From NCBI RefSeq assembly GCF_050436995.1, contig NC_134770.1:3606501-3670500 (forward strand): DNA of 64,000 bases, in the 5' to 3' direction. Each line of letters starts with the position of its first letter. Positions within the stretch are counted from its first letter, which is position 1. A program made the position numbers and the translations under genes. The stretch is from Anticarsia gemmatalis. Lineage: Eukaryota > Arthropoda > Insecta > Lepidoptera > Erebidae. The notes beneath the pieces are model-generated. The model was given only the letters and a program-made list of their open reading frames with translations, had not been told where the DNA came from and did no database searches. Positions 1-12,900 of this stretch are shown one piece after another.

Positions 1-202
1 ACGTGCGTATCGAACCCGTGCGGTACCTGAAAGAATTAAAATACATTGTTAATAAGGTCCTGGTCTATATTAGGCAAGCAGATTAATTTAAACTGACCAC
101 CGTGTTTGTTTATCTTTCCTAAGTGAGTGCACAATACACAGTTACACTTTCTATTCCCTCACTCTTGTAACCCGGTAAAACGTTTAGTTTTATACCGCAA
201 TC

Positions 203-322
203 CCAATCCGCACTTGGTCAGCGCGGTGGACTCACGGCCAAGGGTCTCCTTCCGTAATGAGGGAGGGGTTACCCTCATTCCGGGAGGAGACCCTTGCCCA
301 GCAGTGGAACATTAATGGGTTA
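203..322 (+). repeat. Short interspersed repeat (GGGAGGAGACCC family)
   Basis: Shares CTCATT(A/C)CGGGAGGAGACCC and CAGCAGTGG with 41421-41502, and with 32638-32738 in reverse. The class is not determined. Confidence 0.6.
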
Positions 323-470
323 AATTTCAACACTTCGTTTTATCTAGGAACTTCCAAACAACGATGCACATTACCTAAGTGCAGGCTAACTATTCAATTA
401 TTTTTATTTAGGTTTTGCTGTCATAAAACAATGTTAAGATCGAGCTTGAGATAATAAATAATTAATAATC

Positions 471-716
471 AATACTAATATTATAAAGTTGAAGAGTTTG
501 TTTGTTTGTTTGAACGTGCTAATTTCAGGAGCTACCGGTCCGATTTGAAAAAAATATTTCAGTATTAGATAGCCCATTTATCGAGGAAGGCTATAGGCTA
601 TATATCATCATGTTACGTCCAATAGGAGCAGAGTACCAGTAAAAATGTTACAAAAACGGGGTAAAAAATCACCTATTTTCTCTTATGTGACGCAAGTGAA
701 GTTTCGCGGGTCAGCA
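471..716 (+). mobile_element. Helitron-like non-autonomous element (diverged)
   Basis: Starts near TACTAATATTATAAAG and ends GCGGGTCAGCAAG. Same family as 3807-4064, in the opposite orientation. The terminal CTAG has decayed to CAAG. Located in the RyR intron left of the last visible exon. Confidence 0.7.
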
Positions 717-760
717 AGTAATAAATATATATCATTGGACAACTCATAATGTGTACTCAC

Positions 761-3700
761 TTTATCAAAGTAGTCTTTATTAATGCCACATATGAAGCAA
801 TTGGACTCCATGTCCTCCTTCACTGACTCCAGCTGGTCACGGAGCTCTCCGAACGCGTCAATGATCAAACCTGTAGACAACAATAATTTAGCAATTGTAA
901 CGTTAAAAATGTGAAAAACTTATCATGCTTAGGCAACTTAACATGGAAATTAATAACTTTTCTTGGTGGAGATTCAGCTTCAAAACGCGTTTCACTTGCT
1001 CAATTTAGCAGGATTAATCATATACCTACTCGGTGCTCTTAAATCGCCTTCAAATATTCGAATTTGAGACTCAAAATTACAATTAGTTTTTTCATAAGGC
1101 AGTAAAAACGTTAACCAATTTTCCATATAAAATTTCTCGGTTGCAGTCTTGATAGAAGAAATTTCAGCACTACAATCAAGCAGACACAAGAAGACCTTCC
1201 TACTCTCATTTTGTATATTAATGATGTGCTCGTAATTGGCGTAATGTTAAGCCTAAATATTGTAATACAGAATTGTCAGCTGTGAAGTACCAATAAATAA
1301 ATAAATTCGTTTCACCAATATGATGTAGTACTTGAAGATACCATCTACTTATTTTATTTGATAGTTACAATTACAACAGTTAATAGTATACTGACCCTGC
1401 AAGATAGCGAGCAGAATAACGATGATGAAGAAGAAGAAGGAGATGTCGAAGATGATGCGGTACACCTCGGAGTCGTCTCCGTCGGGCGGCTCGAGTTCGT
1501 CGCCGATACCGCCGCCAGCTCGCACACCCTTGTACAAGTTGAACACGAAACACTGCGCGCAGAGAAAAATATGTTATTTATTGCTGTTTAAAAGTGGTTC
1601 TATAAAACATAAGTAACATAAAGAAAGGATGAGAAAGAGAGATGGAAAGAAGAAAGAGACAGATGGAGCAAAAGATGTTGCCGAGAGAAATGAAGTGAAT
1701 AAAAGAACGGTGAAAATGAGAAGGGTGGTCAGAAAACGAGTCAGAAAAATGGTAGGTTGGGAATTTAAGACAAAAAGGAGAGAGTCGAAAAAGACCAATA
1801 GAAGATATTATTTAGGATAGAATAAGTTTTGACAGATTCTTTAAACTCAATAATCGACAGCATAATCTCCCGTAAAAAGTGATTTATTTGGACGATAGGA
1901 AAATAACAAAAAAATCTAAAAGCTACGTCTTGATAATGAATTTGATAACTAAAAATAAAATAAGTTAATTGGTACATTACCGTAAGCATGTCATGACAGT
2001 TCCTATTGACTTCATCATCTTCTTCCTGCACGTAGAACTTGCGGAAGAAGTTGAACGCAATCACCGTGTAGATGTACACGATGATTGTTAGCAGCATCAC
2101 CGTCAGTACCAGCTGAAACAGAAGGAAATAGAATAATTAGAGACAGTTCTAAGTCTAGGCGTCGCTCGTGCTGACCTACTATGGACCACTTCCCATGGAA
2201 TCTATCCTACAGCCAAAAGATCATGGGCAAGAATGTATTCCCCCTATACATTCTTGCCCATTAGATATAGGTGTGTAAGGACGTTTGGTTGGTCATTTTG
2301 TAAAAATATTCTGTGGTTTAGCGGTAGATCATAATAGACAGTTTTTTTGCGTTTGAATATAAATTTAAATCATGTAGCAATGCGGCATACTCTAATACCA
2401 AATATAGTAAATCTGGTAATACTTATTTTGGTCTTAGACCAAAGGACTAATGTCCAATTTCACCAACAACCTTATTTTCAAATATACTTTCGGAAACTCT
2501 ACCTTCTTAGGGGGGTGGGGAAGGCTCGAAATGACTAGATAGCTAAAATTTTATATTTTTTAACTACTTGAACAGAAAATCGTGTCACTCACCTGTTTTC
2601 CGTTATGCGTGACGGACTGCAAGATAGTCCTAAGGGTCTTGAAACCAACAGCCACGTCCAACAAATGCGCGGCGAAGAAGAAATTATTGAAGTTGCCCAT
2701 CACCGAGAACGAGAAGTACCATAGAGAGTAGAGGAACGAGTTGTCTGTGATCGTGACGCCCGCCTTCCATACTTGGTAGCGCCAGTCTATGTTGATTATG
2801 CTGGAAATTAGAGGAACATTTTAGTATGATTCGTGATTTTTTGGTAAAAACAGTGAATGGAGACTATTAATTATTACTTTTGTTATGTTAATAATGAAAA
2901 ATAGTCGTTTGTCATACAATAACTACTACAAACTCAAAACTAGGATACATAAATAATTCTTAAGAAGATTAGTTTTTAATGAGGACTGCTAGATTGATAG
3001 CATAGTGCGATGTGGCAGAATTCTGAAGCAGTTCGGCGAAGTCTGTCATTAATTGTCAAATTGCTATTCCTCATAACATTTTAAAATAAAAGGCGATTTT
3101 CAAAAACTAACTAACTAACTATCTGCTAAGAATTGAAAGACGCCAAGTCTTGAACGTATACGTGTATCACCTGTGGCGTGCTATTAATTTTAAACCTTAA
3201 CCTCAAACAAATAAGGTATAAAATACTAACTAGTTAATAAGTCCCTTGCTGCCTTCTTCCTCTTGCGCGGAGAACGACGTCTTCTCCATGCCCAGCATGT
3301 TGGAGATGGAGTCAAAGTCGTACGTCTCTGAGAACTTGGCGCGGACCTTCTTCTTCACGAACTTGTCCCAGTAGTTCACTGGGAATGATCTGGAATATTC
3401 ATTAATCACAATATTATTTAAGATAACTGAAACATATTTTTAATAATGACTTCGGCGGCCAGTTTCGTTGGCCAGTCAATTGTACAGGAATTTGGTTTGG
3501 TCAAGTATAACCAGCCTACAGCGCAGGATTTTGTTTATAGTGACGCGCATGTAAGCATATACAGTGCACTCTCTAATCCATCACTCTAATAGTCTGGTGG
3601 TACGGTATCCGACACGACCAGTGAGAGGTCAGGCGTACGACTCTCCGAGGCACGGAGATCTACAACCTGCGTTTCCTTACTCCAGGCTGTGTATTTCTTT

Positions 3701-6330
3701 TAAAAAAACTTGGGAACGACTTTTTGGCCCAAATATCCATAAAATCTATCGTTAGAGGCATATTGGCACAAACGCCCTATATTAGCAATTAGTCCATTAT
3801 TCTACACTAGCTGACCCGCGCAACTTCGCTTGCGTCACATAAGAGAGAATGCGTCAAAATTTTCCCCATCTTTGTAACATTTTTTACTCGTACTCTGCTC
3901 CTATTGGTCGTAGCGTGATGATATATAGCCTATAACCTTCCTCAATAAATGGGCTATCTAACACTGAAAGAATTTTTCAAATCGGACCAGGAGTTCCCGA
4001 GATTAGCGCGTTCAAACAAACAAACAAACAAACAAACTCTTCAGCTTTATAATATTAGTATAGATTAGTCCAATCCGGGAAACGAGCCCGAAAATTCGTG
4101 ACCATAATACGGACCATTGAGTCAGATCGTTTTCTTAACCAAGAACTTAATTTATACAATACCAAATTGCAATGTGGCTAGCATTTGTAACCTACAATGG
4201 CTTAAATTAAAGCTTGGTACTAACTTGGCAGATATGACTAGTTTATCCCAGTGACTCTTTAAGTCGTCGTCCTCCGGTTGTTCAGCGATGTACAGACCGT
4301 CGAACTCCAGTTTACGAGCGATTTCTTTCTCACGCTTGAAGATAGCTAGCGGCACCTGAAATATACAACATTAAATTTTATTACTTTTAAACTTAAGCTT
4401 TGTTCGTTTAAAATATTTTACGGGAATTAACGCGTGTATGCATTTAATTTTGCGCCGAAACGTCCAGTAATCAAGATATAATCTTAAATTGTATAATTAA
4501 TCATGCAGCTGTAAAAAGTTTAAACAATGGACCCGCTCGAGTGGCGCACTCGTGCACTATCGAGAAATAAAAAAATATGCATCTATAAGCACAATCTTGA
4601 CATTGTGTATAAGTATAATAAACAAATTACCAAAGAAAACTAAAAGGCTACAATCACATAAAGATCTTCGACGGAAATAAGGCCCTATTTATCCAGCAAT
4701 AAAGTTCATATTCAAATGTCTCAAGACCTCACCTTAAGATGATAATAACCAATCAGTATAGCGAGCGAGACGATAGAGTGCAGTATAGCAGCCACTTTGA
4801 TGATGTGCTCCATGTAGAAGAAGTCCTCGTCTATGTGCACCACTTCTAAACTGTCGTCGTCTTCGCCTGATTCACCGCTACCACCTGGACAATAATAGAT
4901 GTTGCTTTAGTTAATGTATAAGCAGGTCTTTTTGTGCTAAAATTAGAGGTATATAATTATATTTGGTATTACTTGTTGTGACACTTATAGAAGCATGTGG
5001 TGTGCCGTGTTAAAAATCACGAACAAAAACAAAATGAAGCTTTCCGGAGAATCAGTGATGATTAAACTTTATTTATTAAACATTCGTGGGTAACCATCAA
5101 CAATCCACAATACAAGGCTCCAGACTGAAATCTTTTCAGTGAGGCCTGAGGAGCCTAAAATATTCTGTCAATCGATTTTTTTGGTATTTTATGGGTTATC
5201 ATTTGGGATATAAATATTTGATCTCAATAACTCCAAAATGACTGCTGTAGACGGAAAAATTGCCACTGAATTTACATTTAAGATCAGATATCCAACATAT
5301 TGCTGATAATAATGTAGGAGTAAAGAAGAAAAAAGAAAATCGTACCATCTCCACTGCCAGATCCTTGTCCCGAGCCAGAGCCGCCTCCACCGATGATATC
5401 GCCAAGTCCTGAACCCTCGCCGCCTTCCGCGTCTAATGTAGACACCTGGAATATTGCACGTTTATGTTTTAATGTCTTTTCTTTATTAAGAACTAGCTGA
5501 CCCGCGCAACTTCGCTTGCGTCACATGAGAGAGAATGGGTCATAATTTTCCCCGTTTTTGTAACAATTTTCGTTGCTAATCCGCTCCTATTGGCCGAAGC
5601 GTAATGTTATATAGCTTGTAGCCTTCCTTGGTAAATGGTCAACACAAAAATATTTTTTCAATTCGAGCCAGTAGTTCCTGAGATTAGCGCGTTCAAACAA
5701 ACTCAGCTTTAATATTTGTATAGATAAGAGAACCTCGTAGCAAAGTAACAGCCGCGCGCATCCATCTCTAAGGTTAAGCTACGCTTGCCGAGGTTGTTCC
5801 GTGGATGGGTGACCATATACTATAATATAATACTCATAACTAAGTACTTAAAAGAATATACAATTAAACTTACACGAAATTCTACCAAATACCACTAAAT
5901 GGGTATAATATTAACATTAAATACGAAAATAATGTAATTAAAACTACTTAAAAGAAACGACACGAAATATTTAGTGGAAACTATTTCAAACTAATATCAA
6001 TTCGAAAGAGTATAACCCCAACTGATTAGAATAACGTAAGTAGCATAATAATCAAATTTCGGTTAAAAATCTCCAAAGCGTAGGCTTACCCAGCTAAGAC
6101 ATAAAACGTAATAATAGTGCGATTTAATATTGCCAGTAGCGCCATCTAGTGAAAGCGCCAGTGCAACCGCAAAGCGGTGGAGCGGTTTTTTTCCGATTGT
6201 CGCTGTTTTCCGTGGGAATGAGATATTTTCCCGGAGTAAAAAGTAGCCTATGTCCTTTCTCGGATATCAAAGTATCTCCATACCAAATTTCACGCAAATT
6301 GGTTCAGTAGTTTAGGCGTGATTGAGTAGC

Positions 6331-6365
<35 letters not shown>

Positions 6366-6945
6366 GTTACTTTCGCATTTATAATATTAGTATGGATTTG
6401 CAATCATTTAATGATGTCTTTTAAAAGCTATTGAAAGACACGCGAAGAAAGTATGTACGTTTTAGGCTTGCGTAAGGTGGCGAATTTTCTTTTCTGGTGG
6501 AAGCCTGAGAGTAAGAAAATAATAGACAATTTCAAGTTTAATGATTCCTCATCTCTTTGCTTGCATCACAATTAAATGTGGGTTTTATGTTTACCTTTCC
6601 ATATATTACCGACCTATCAATTCTGGAAGGAAACTCTTAAAAAGGTTCTGTTCTTCAGTGTCACTGATATTTTGCTTTGGAAATTAAAAAATCGCTTGAA
6701 TGCGTTTCAAATTTATCTACTCCTAACTATTGTGTCTTGTAGTTACCAACACTATATACATTCTAACAAAAATCCTTACAATAATGTACCTTATAAAACA
6801 GCAGCACAAAGTTGATACAGAAGGCAAGCACGAGAGCCACGTATTTCAGATTGTAGAAGTTCCTCGCTAGGAACGAGACCGCGCGGCGCGTGTACTGCGA
6901 CAGATCCACCTGCTGCAGGGCTGACGGAGACGGACCTTGCACGGC
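761..6945 (-). CDS. RyR: RyR exons: S1-S6 channel, pore and C-terminal domain (incomplete)
   Basis: Exons 6945-6790, 5445-5346, 4884-4733, 4355-4225, 3389-3231, 2800-2593, 2112-1981, 1552-1396, 870-761. S1 is FYNLKYVALVLAFCINFVLL. A Gly/Ser/Asp/Glu loop follows (GGGGSGSGQGSGSGDGG). S2 is KVAAILHSIVSLAILIGYYH. The S2-S3 domain holds PLAIFKREKEIARKLEFDG. S4 and the S4-S5 linker are NFFFAAHLLDVAVGFKTLRT, S5 LVLTVMLLTIIVYIYTVIAF, the pore loop carries GGGIGD (1499-1516), and S6 is IIFDISFFFFIIVILLAILQ. The C-terminal domain begins GLIIDAFGELRDQLESVKED and CFICG supplies the two Cys of the zinc finger; the paired His residues lie beyond the left edge. Confidence 0.97.
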
Positions 6946-9900
6946 CTGCTGGAAGGGCACCAAGTGAAGAGCAAGTGAGTATTATGTGTAGTGTAATAAG
7001 TAAAGTTATTTGGTGTAATTTTGAATCTGATTGAAGTTTTGGAAGTTGATTAAGATTTGATATCGTATGATTCAATGTACGAAGTAGTAGTACTATCTTA
7101 TTTGGCTAAGCCTTTTCTTCTAGTTTTGCAAATTTAACCTTGTCTGCATTTTTTTTTGCTTAGATTTTAGTAAATATTGTTTTGTTTGTCGCAACGTATG
7201 CAAGGTTTGTCGCAACGTATGCAAGGTTTGTCGCAACATGTGCTAGGTTTGTCGCAACTTATGTTTAATTATCTGCAACAGTGACTAATTTCGATCTATT
7301 TTTGCGGCTTCTCTCGAATATTATTTGACATTTGATGCTATCTACGAGTATGTTGGATTTGATGAAATGGTTGATTTAATAATTGATGAATTTTGATGAT
7401 GCCAATGAATTAAGCGAATTTGGTGATAGTTAAGTTGATGATTGTAAGTTTATGATGTGAATCTTAAAGCTAAAATCTATTATTTTATATATTGACATAA
7501 TTCTAGAGGTAAAATCGTTTAATGTATGTATTACCTTTTTCTTCGGATATTTTTTTGAGCGTCCAAGCTGCATGAAGTAGCAGAAATGGTTGCGTAATAT
7601 TAACGTAATTAATGTATTATATTATGATAAACTACAAAATGTCGATGTAGAAGCGGAGTGCCAAATACATTCCATACATACTTTACAACAATTACATAAT
7701 GAATAAAGCGTACGTCTTATATTTCGTGGATTACAAAATCATGAGTACGGTGTTGACGGCAAAGGCTACATAAAGTAATTTATCTTAACAGTTAGTACCT
7801 AGTACCTACATATTAAGCGATTTAATGTTGGAGATCGCGTAAGAACCTAATTTGCTCTCAACGTGTGTAAAAATCCGTTCTAACGGTTAGTTATTGTAAC
7901 TACCCGATAAGTTGGTAGCAATATTGGACACATAACTTTTATTCTGCCGAATCCCGAACAGCGCGTTTTGTTTGCTAGGTGGTTTAGCAGTTCTGGATCG
8001 CAAATAGCGGTACCAGAATTTCTCTCGTAGTCCAGGGAGGTTTTAGTCGGTAAGAATCTGACATAACCGTATTCTCAACCCCAAGAGAGTCAGGTATCTT
8101 ATGGAAGAATTCCCCGTCAAAGGTGGTTTAGCAGAATTATCTTTTGTTAGTAACGAAATATGGACCAGTTTGTGATACTTTGATATTTTATACTAAGCTA
8201 ATACAGTCAATATTTTGTGTAAATGTTACCTTCTTGCTCTCAGCTTCGATGGCGGACATGGCTGCTTGTTGTACGGCCTGAGCTTCCATCCTCTCTTGAG
8301 CTTGCTTCTTGGCTTGTTCGCCTCTGTAATGTTAGGCAACTGTTTAGGCAGGTGTTGGTTTGTGTAGAGGCTGTTTATGAAAGTCAATAGCGTGGCTTTT
8401 AGGAAACTATAATAATTCTGTGTCCGAATAATGTATACATTTTAAAGTATCATCGTTAATTTTAAGATTTTTAGGTAAGTATAAGTCGTATAGTTTCCAA
8501 GAAAACACTAAATTTGTTTATTATATCCAAGTAAAGCAACTACTTTCACTCGACGACCCGATAATCCACGAACACTAAATATATTTAAGGCTGCTGATAT
8601 TTAAAAACATGCTAGCTTTATCACAAACCACGCTATTGACTATACATTTGAGCACATAATTAATTACATTGACATTACAATGTGATGTAATATTAGGTAA
8701 TACAAATGTCGATATTCTAACAACTCCTAAAATGAAATATTCCCGCGTCATAGAGGACTTGAAATATATCTTGACGATGTAATATGATTGACTCTCAGCG
8801 AACATTTATAATGATAGCGAATTTACTACAAAACATTAAACTGTGGTCTTTGTCTCGATGAGAGAAAGAGAGCGAGAGAGAGAAAGGAAGAGAGAGGGAG
8901 AGGGGAGATGACGCGGAAGAGAAAAGAAAAAGAGGGGTAGCAGAGACACGGGGGAGGGATTGGAGGGGAACGGAGACAAGAATAAAATAAATGAACAAAC
9001 AACTAGGAAACTGATTATTTTTGGCGACGACAAAACAATAATATAAAAGTAAGAACAGGAGTGAGAGAGCGAAACAAAGCTAGGAAGCGGAAAAGACGGA
9101 GTAAGAAGAAAAGAGAGACTGGAGAAGAAAAACGTGACAAGAGACAATAAATTGACTTAATTCTCTGTCTATTTCTAGATAGAGAGAAGAAGGTAAAAAA
9201 CCAATATGAGTTGATGCTTCACTATGACGAACTACGGAACTAACGACATTGTGACGTTATAGAAATACATACCCATACTGAGCCCTAAAACAAAAGTTCA
9301 GTTTAACAAATCGTCACAATATATGAAACATTATAATAGAATAAACAGTGGAAAAATAATGTCAACGTCAATATCATCAGCGTAACCTCTTACAACTATA
9401 TTTGAGTCGGCTTCTGTCATCAGATGCAGCCGAATACCAGTATTTTACAAGATGCGACTGTCTTTCGGACCTCCACAACTATTATTGACGTTAAGTTATA
9501 ACACGATACTCCTCGATGTTATAAATAAACGTCAATAATCAAACTTTTTTCGTTAAATCAAATTTGGTTTAGTGGAAAATAATAACATACCATGGCACGA
9601 ACCTAAAAACGACATGTTTAAAATTTACTTTTCTAATTGTATTGAGCTTTAATATTAAGGTTATTTTATTTATATAAATAGTAACATACCCTAGAAGGTC
9701 AATGAGTGACGGTGGTCTTTGTTCCTCGGGATGGTCGGCGCCTTCGTCCGGAGATACCTCAGCCTCCTCGCCGGAAGATGGCGTTGATGTGCTCGGTGAT
9801 TCGTGCGGTTTCACTTGTATCCTGGGAATAATACAGTTCTATTATGAAGTACTTACAGTTATAGCAATATTCTTAGATAAATAGAAAATCTGAATTCGGA

Positions 9901-12900
9901 AGAGTTGAATAAAATTTCAGAATGAGAATTCATTTAGTTCGAGTAATAGGTGCAAGTGAGCTAAGATTATTGTAGGCGTACTATAATTAGCTCGTAGTTT
10001 GATAATGATAAATGCCTATGCCTTTTCCATCAGAGAAACTTCCCTAACGATTTACGTTAAAGTTAACTATAATTTTATTGGCACTATAGTCCCAGAATTC
10101 CATTGAGTATAGGCCTTTCATTGTGTTTATTTTTTGTATAGTTTGAAAACTATACGTACTGTCCATTGTCTTCTTTAGTGATATCCAGTCCGAAAGCAGA
10201 AACTTGCATCTGTCCAGTGTCGTCAGCCGGTGGTAACGCTGGTAGTAGTCGAGAACCTGTTGCAGAGAAGAGGTTTATCGTATCGCTGAACTAATCAGGT
10301 TAGATTTAATATAAACCATGTAACTAATAGCTTTATGATGATTTGATAAACCTTTATTATATTTATAAATCATAGCACTGATAAAAATACATGAGTACCG
10401 TTTTGATAAAATAGTAAAACAAAGGCAAATCTGGCTAAATTTTGAATTCGAAATCAAGAAAATTTTGCTTTATCTACTTAAAATTTGGGAATAAACTACT
10501 TTCGTTTTTTTATACTTATAAAATTTTGAATATATTCAATACATTTCTTTTTTAATTCACAGAATATTTTTACAAAAACATCACATTTAGTAAAAAAAAA
10601 ACGACAACATTGACACAGAACATCGAATTAATAAGAAATAATGGCGCTCGGTGGTGCAACAGCCAATAACATCCAATTTAATTTTGTTACACATCAAATA
10701 AAACGTGTAGTAACCAATTTTAATAATTTTAGTGATTTAGTCTTCATTATTTCAATAAAATGTCGCACCGAGGATGTTATACTTTAACAGTAATAAATTA
10801 TTTATAAACGCATAAATATTTCTCTCTCTGTCTTTCTAATAAATGTCGTATAGGCTCTGATTAGTTACAGTGTTTTGTCTTTTTCACACCTATACGTTTT
10901 CATAATCGATTGAAAGTGATAAACACTGCATAAAAGAGCTTATACGATTATGTAAAACAAGTTTTTTGTCATTATAAATTTATTTTCGCTAGATAAAACA
11001 CAATATACTTTCTTTTTCTTTCATACCAGAAACGTGCTACGCGTGAAAGAGACAAATAAATGCGTTTATAAATAATAACATGTAGGTACAGCCGTTGTGT
11101 AGAGTATAGACAGTGTTTGTTAACTTACCTTCACCATTATCCAAATGCAGATCTGTTATATCATATAATAGTTATTACAATAATATTAAATACATATACA
11201 AGTTGACGTCACGTTCATTATATTATTACAATTCACTTTACATGTACAATTGTTAAACCTGCGTTTGGCGATTAAGTGTTTCGTGTTGTTGGTGCTTTTG
11301 GTCACATGGCAATGTCATATTTATCCCTGTCTATCCGACACTAGATCCCGTCATAGGTCACATTAAAAAACCATCATTCTAAAAATTGATGCCACAAATT
11401 AAGAAGATTTGAATCATGGATGTAAGTATAATAAACCATTTTTGACACTTTGTTGAAATCATCATTCTGTGACTATTTATTATGCTTTTGTTAGTCACAC
11501 AGACTTATACCTTCGTATTTTTAGAAGTAAAAATTTGTTGCTTCCAATCATAGTTTGTCTACCGAGGTAAGTACGATTAAGTTCATAGATAATCTGAAAT
11601 CGACCTCGGGACAAAAGCCAATGCAAATTTAAGTATTCTCATATACCATTTTATTTTTCGACTCCAGTGACCAAAAGCGTTGTAGTGCGAAGCTAGCACT
11701 CTGTATACCTGTGTGTTCTTACTTGACTGGTTTGCAAGCAACCTGTGCCTCAACTGACCGATTTTCTCCTCCTCCGTTGGTTCGGGAGGCACCTCCTCCG
11801 TCTGTGGTCCTCGCATCAAGCCCAGTAGCACACCGAATATGTACCTGAACAACAAAGTTTTATGAACTTGGCCCATATTTTACCGAGTGTCAAGAGAGTG
11901 CATTGAAATTGAAAATAGGGTGATTGAGGAAAGGTTTGGATATTTAAAGAAATTGCTTTCTGGTTGTATGAAGACTACTTTATTTCGAAAAGGGCACATG
12001 TTATATGTGTTTGTTATGTGAGATGTACCCTTTCCCTTTCAAACTTGTTCTTGTATTAAGAAAAAGGGTGTTTCAGGATAGATTAGTGGATTTAAAATTT
12101 GTGCTATAAAAGGTCTGGTAAGGTAATCAAGTGTAAGTTTTAGAACTATTGTGCTATTCTACTACACTTATAAGTCACTACGACAACGTCAAATCTTAAC
12201 TAATATTCTAATAAATTATTGGTCTAAAATGTTAGGGGGTGCGTTTGGGAATTGTGTTGAAGCATCTAGAAGAATTGCGTGCACAATTACTTATATTATT
12301 GTTGTACGTCGAGTAATTCACACTACTCGTATTTTCACTGCTCGTATTTGTACTCCAAGCGTAAATACGCACACTGGGTTGTCAAAAATATCGTATACAT
12401 ATGAATCTATCTTCTACTTAAGTTATGTTCTACAAAACTTAGCCATCATTAGTTTCTTTCTATGGTATGTTTTTCATTGCCATCCAAATACGTCCGTAAT
12501 TCTCTCATATATTTAACTTTATCCGTATAACCATGCAACAATGTTATAAACACTGAATACAACTAAAAGTGTTGAAAAAGCTTTCTATAGCTCTCAAAGT
12601 GCACAAATAATTCAAACTTAACAAATATTTTATTAATTTGTGATTTATTAGCGTTTCTGTTGCTTACATAAAACTTGCCTTTTATAAAGATAAAAGTCGC
12701 ATTTAAGAACTATTTGATAAATTATAACAGTTCCTTAAATAAATCTTTCTTTGCGTGCACGTTGCGTTACGCAAGTTATACGTAATATGAACTTGCACGT
12801 ACATTTGTCTTAATAGGTACGTAAACAAAAAACAAGATTACCCTCTTATTCATAAACACACTATAAACCTATTTTAGTTAAACAATTACTAAAATATGTT

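Larger units (their letters stand above)
1..760. other. RyR intron (partial), no coding sequence seen
   Basis: Holds one short interspersed repeat and a Helitron-like copy. The RyR terminal exon(s) expected after CFICGINKDYFDK are not present on either strand here. Confidence 0.8.

Noticed and set aside
5740..5820. GC-richer segment (GCCGAGGTTGTTCCGTGGATG) suggesting an RNA gene
   Set aside because: More likely a short SINE-like repeat fragment; no foldable RNA gene structure that I could support.
8836..9147. Ser/Leu/Phe-rich minus-strand ORFs
   Set aside because: Translation of the purine-rich tract; low complexity, no splice sites or family match.
11701..11720. Donor GTATAC at 11710 for exon 11844-11723
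   Set aside because: It would give phase 0, which does not join the next exon; the GTAAGA donor at 11722 gives the right phase and family-like sequence.
12151..12516. 121-codon + strand ORF in a RyR intron
   Set aside because: AT-rich, no domain, no codon bias and no splice context; consistent with a chance open frame in a 1.9-kb intron.
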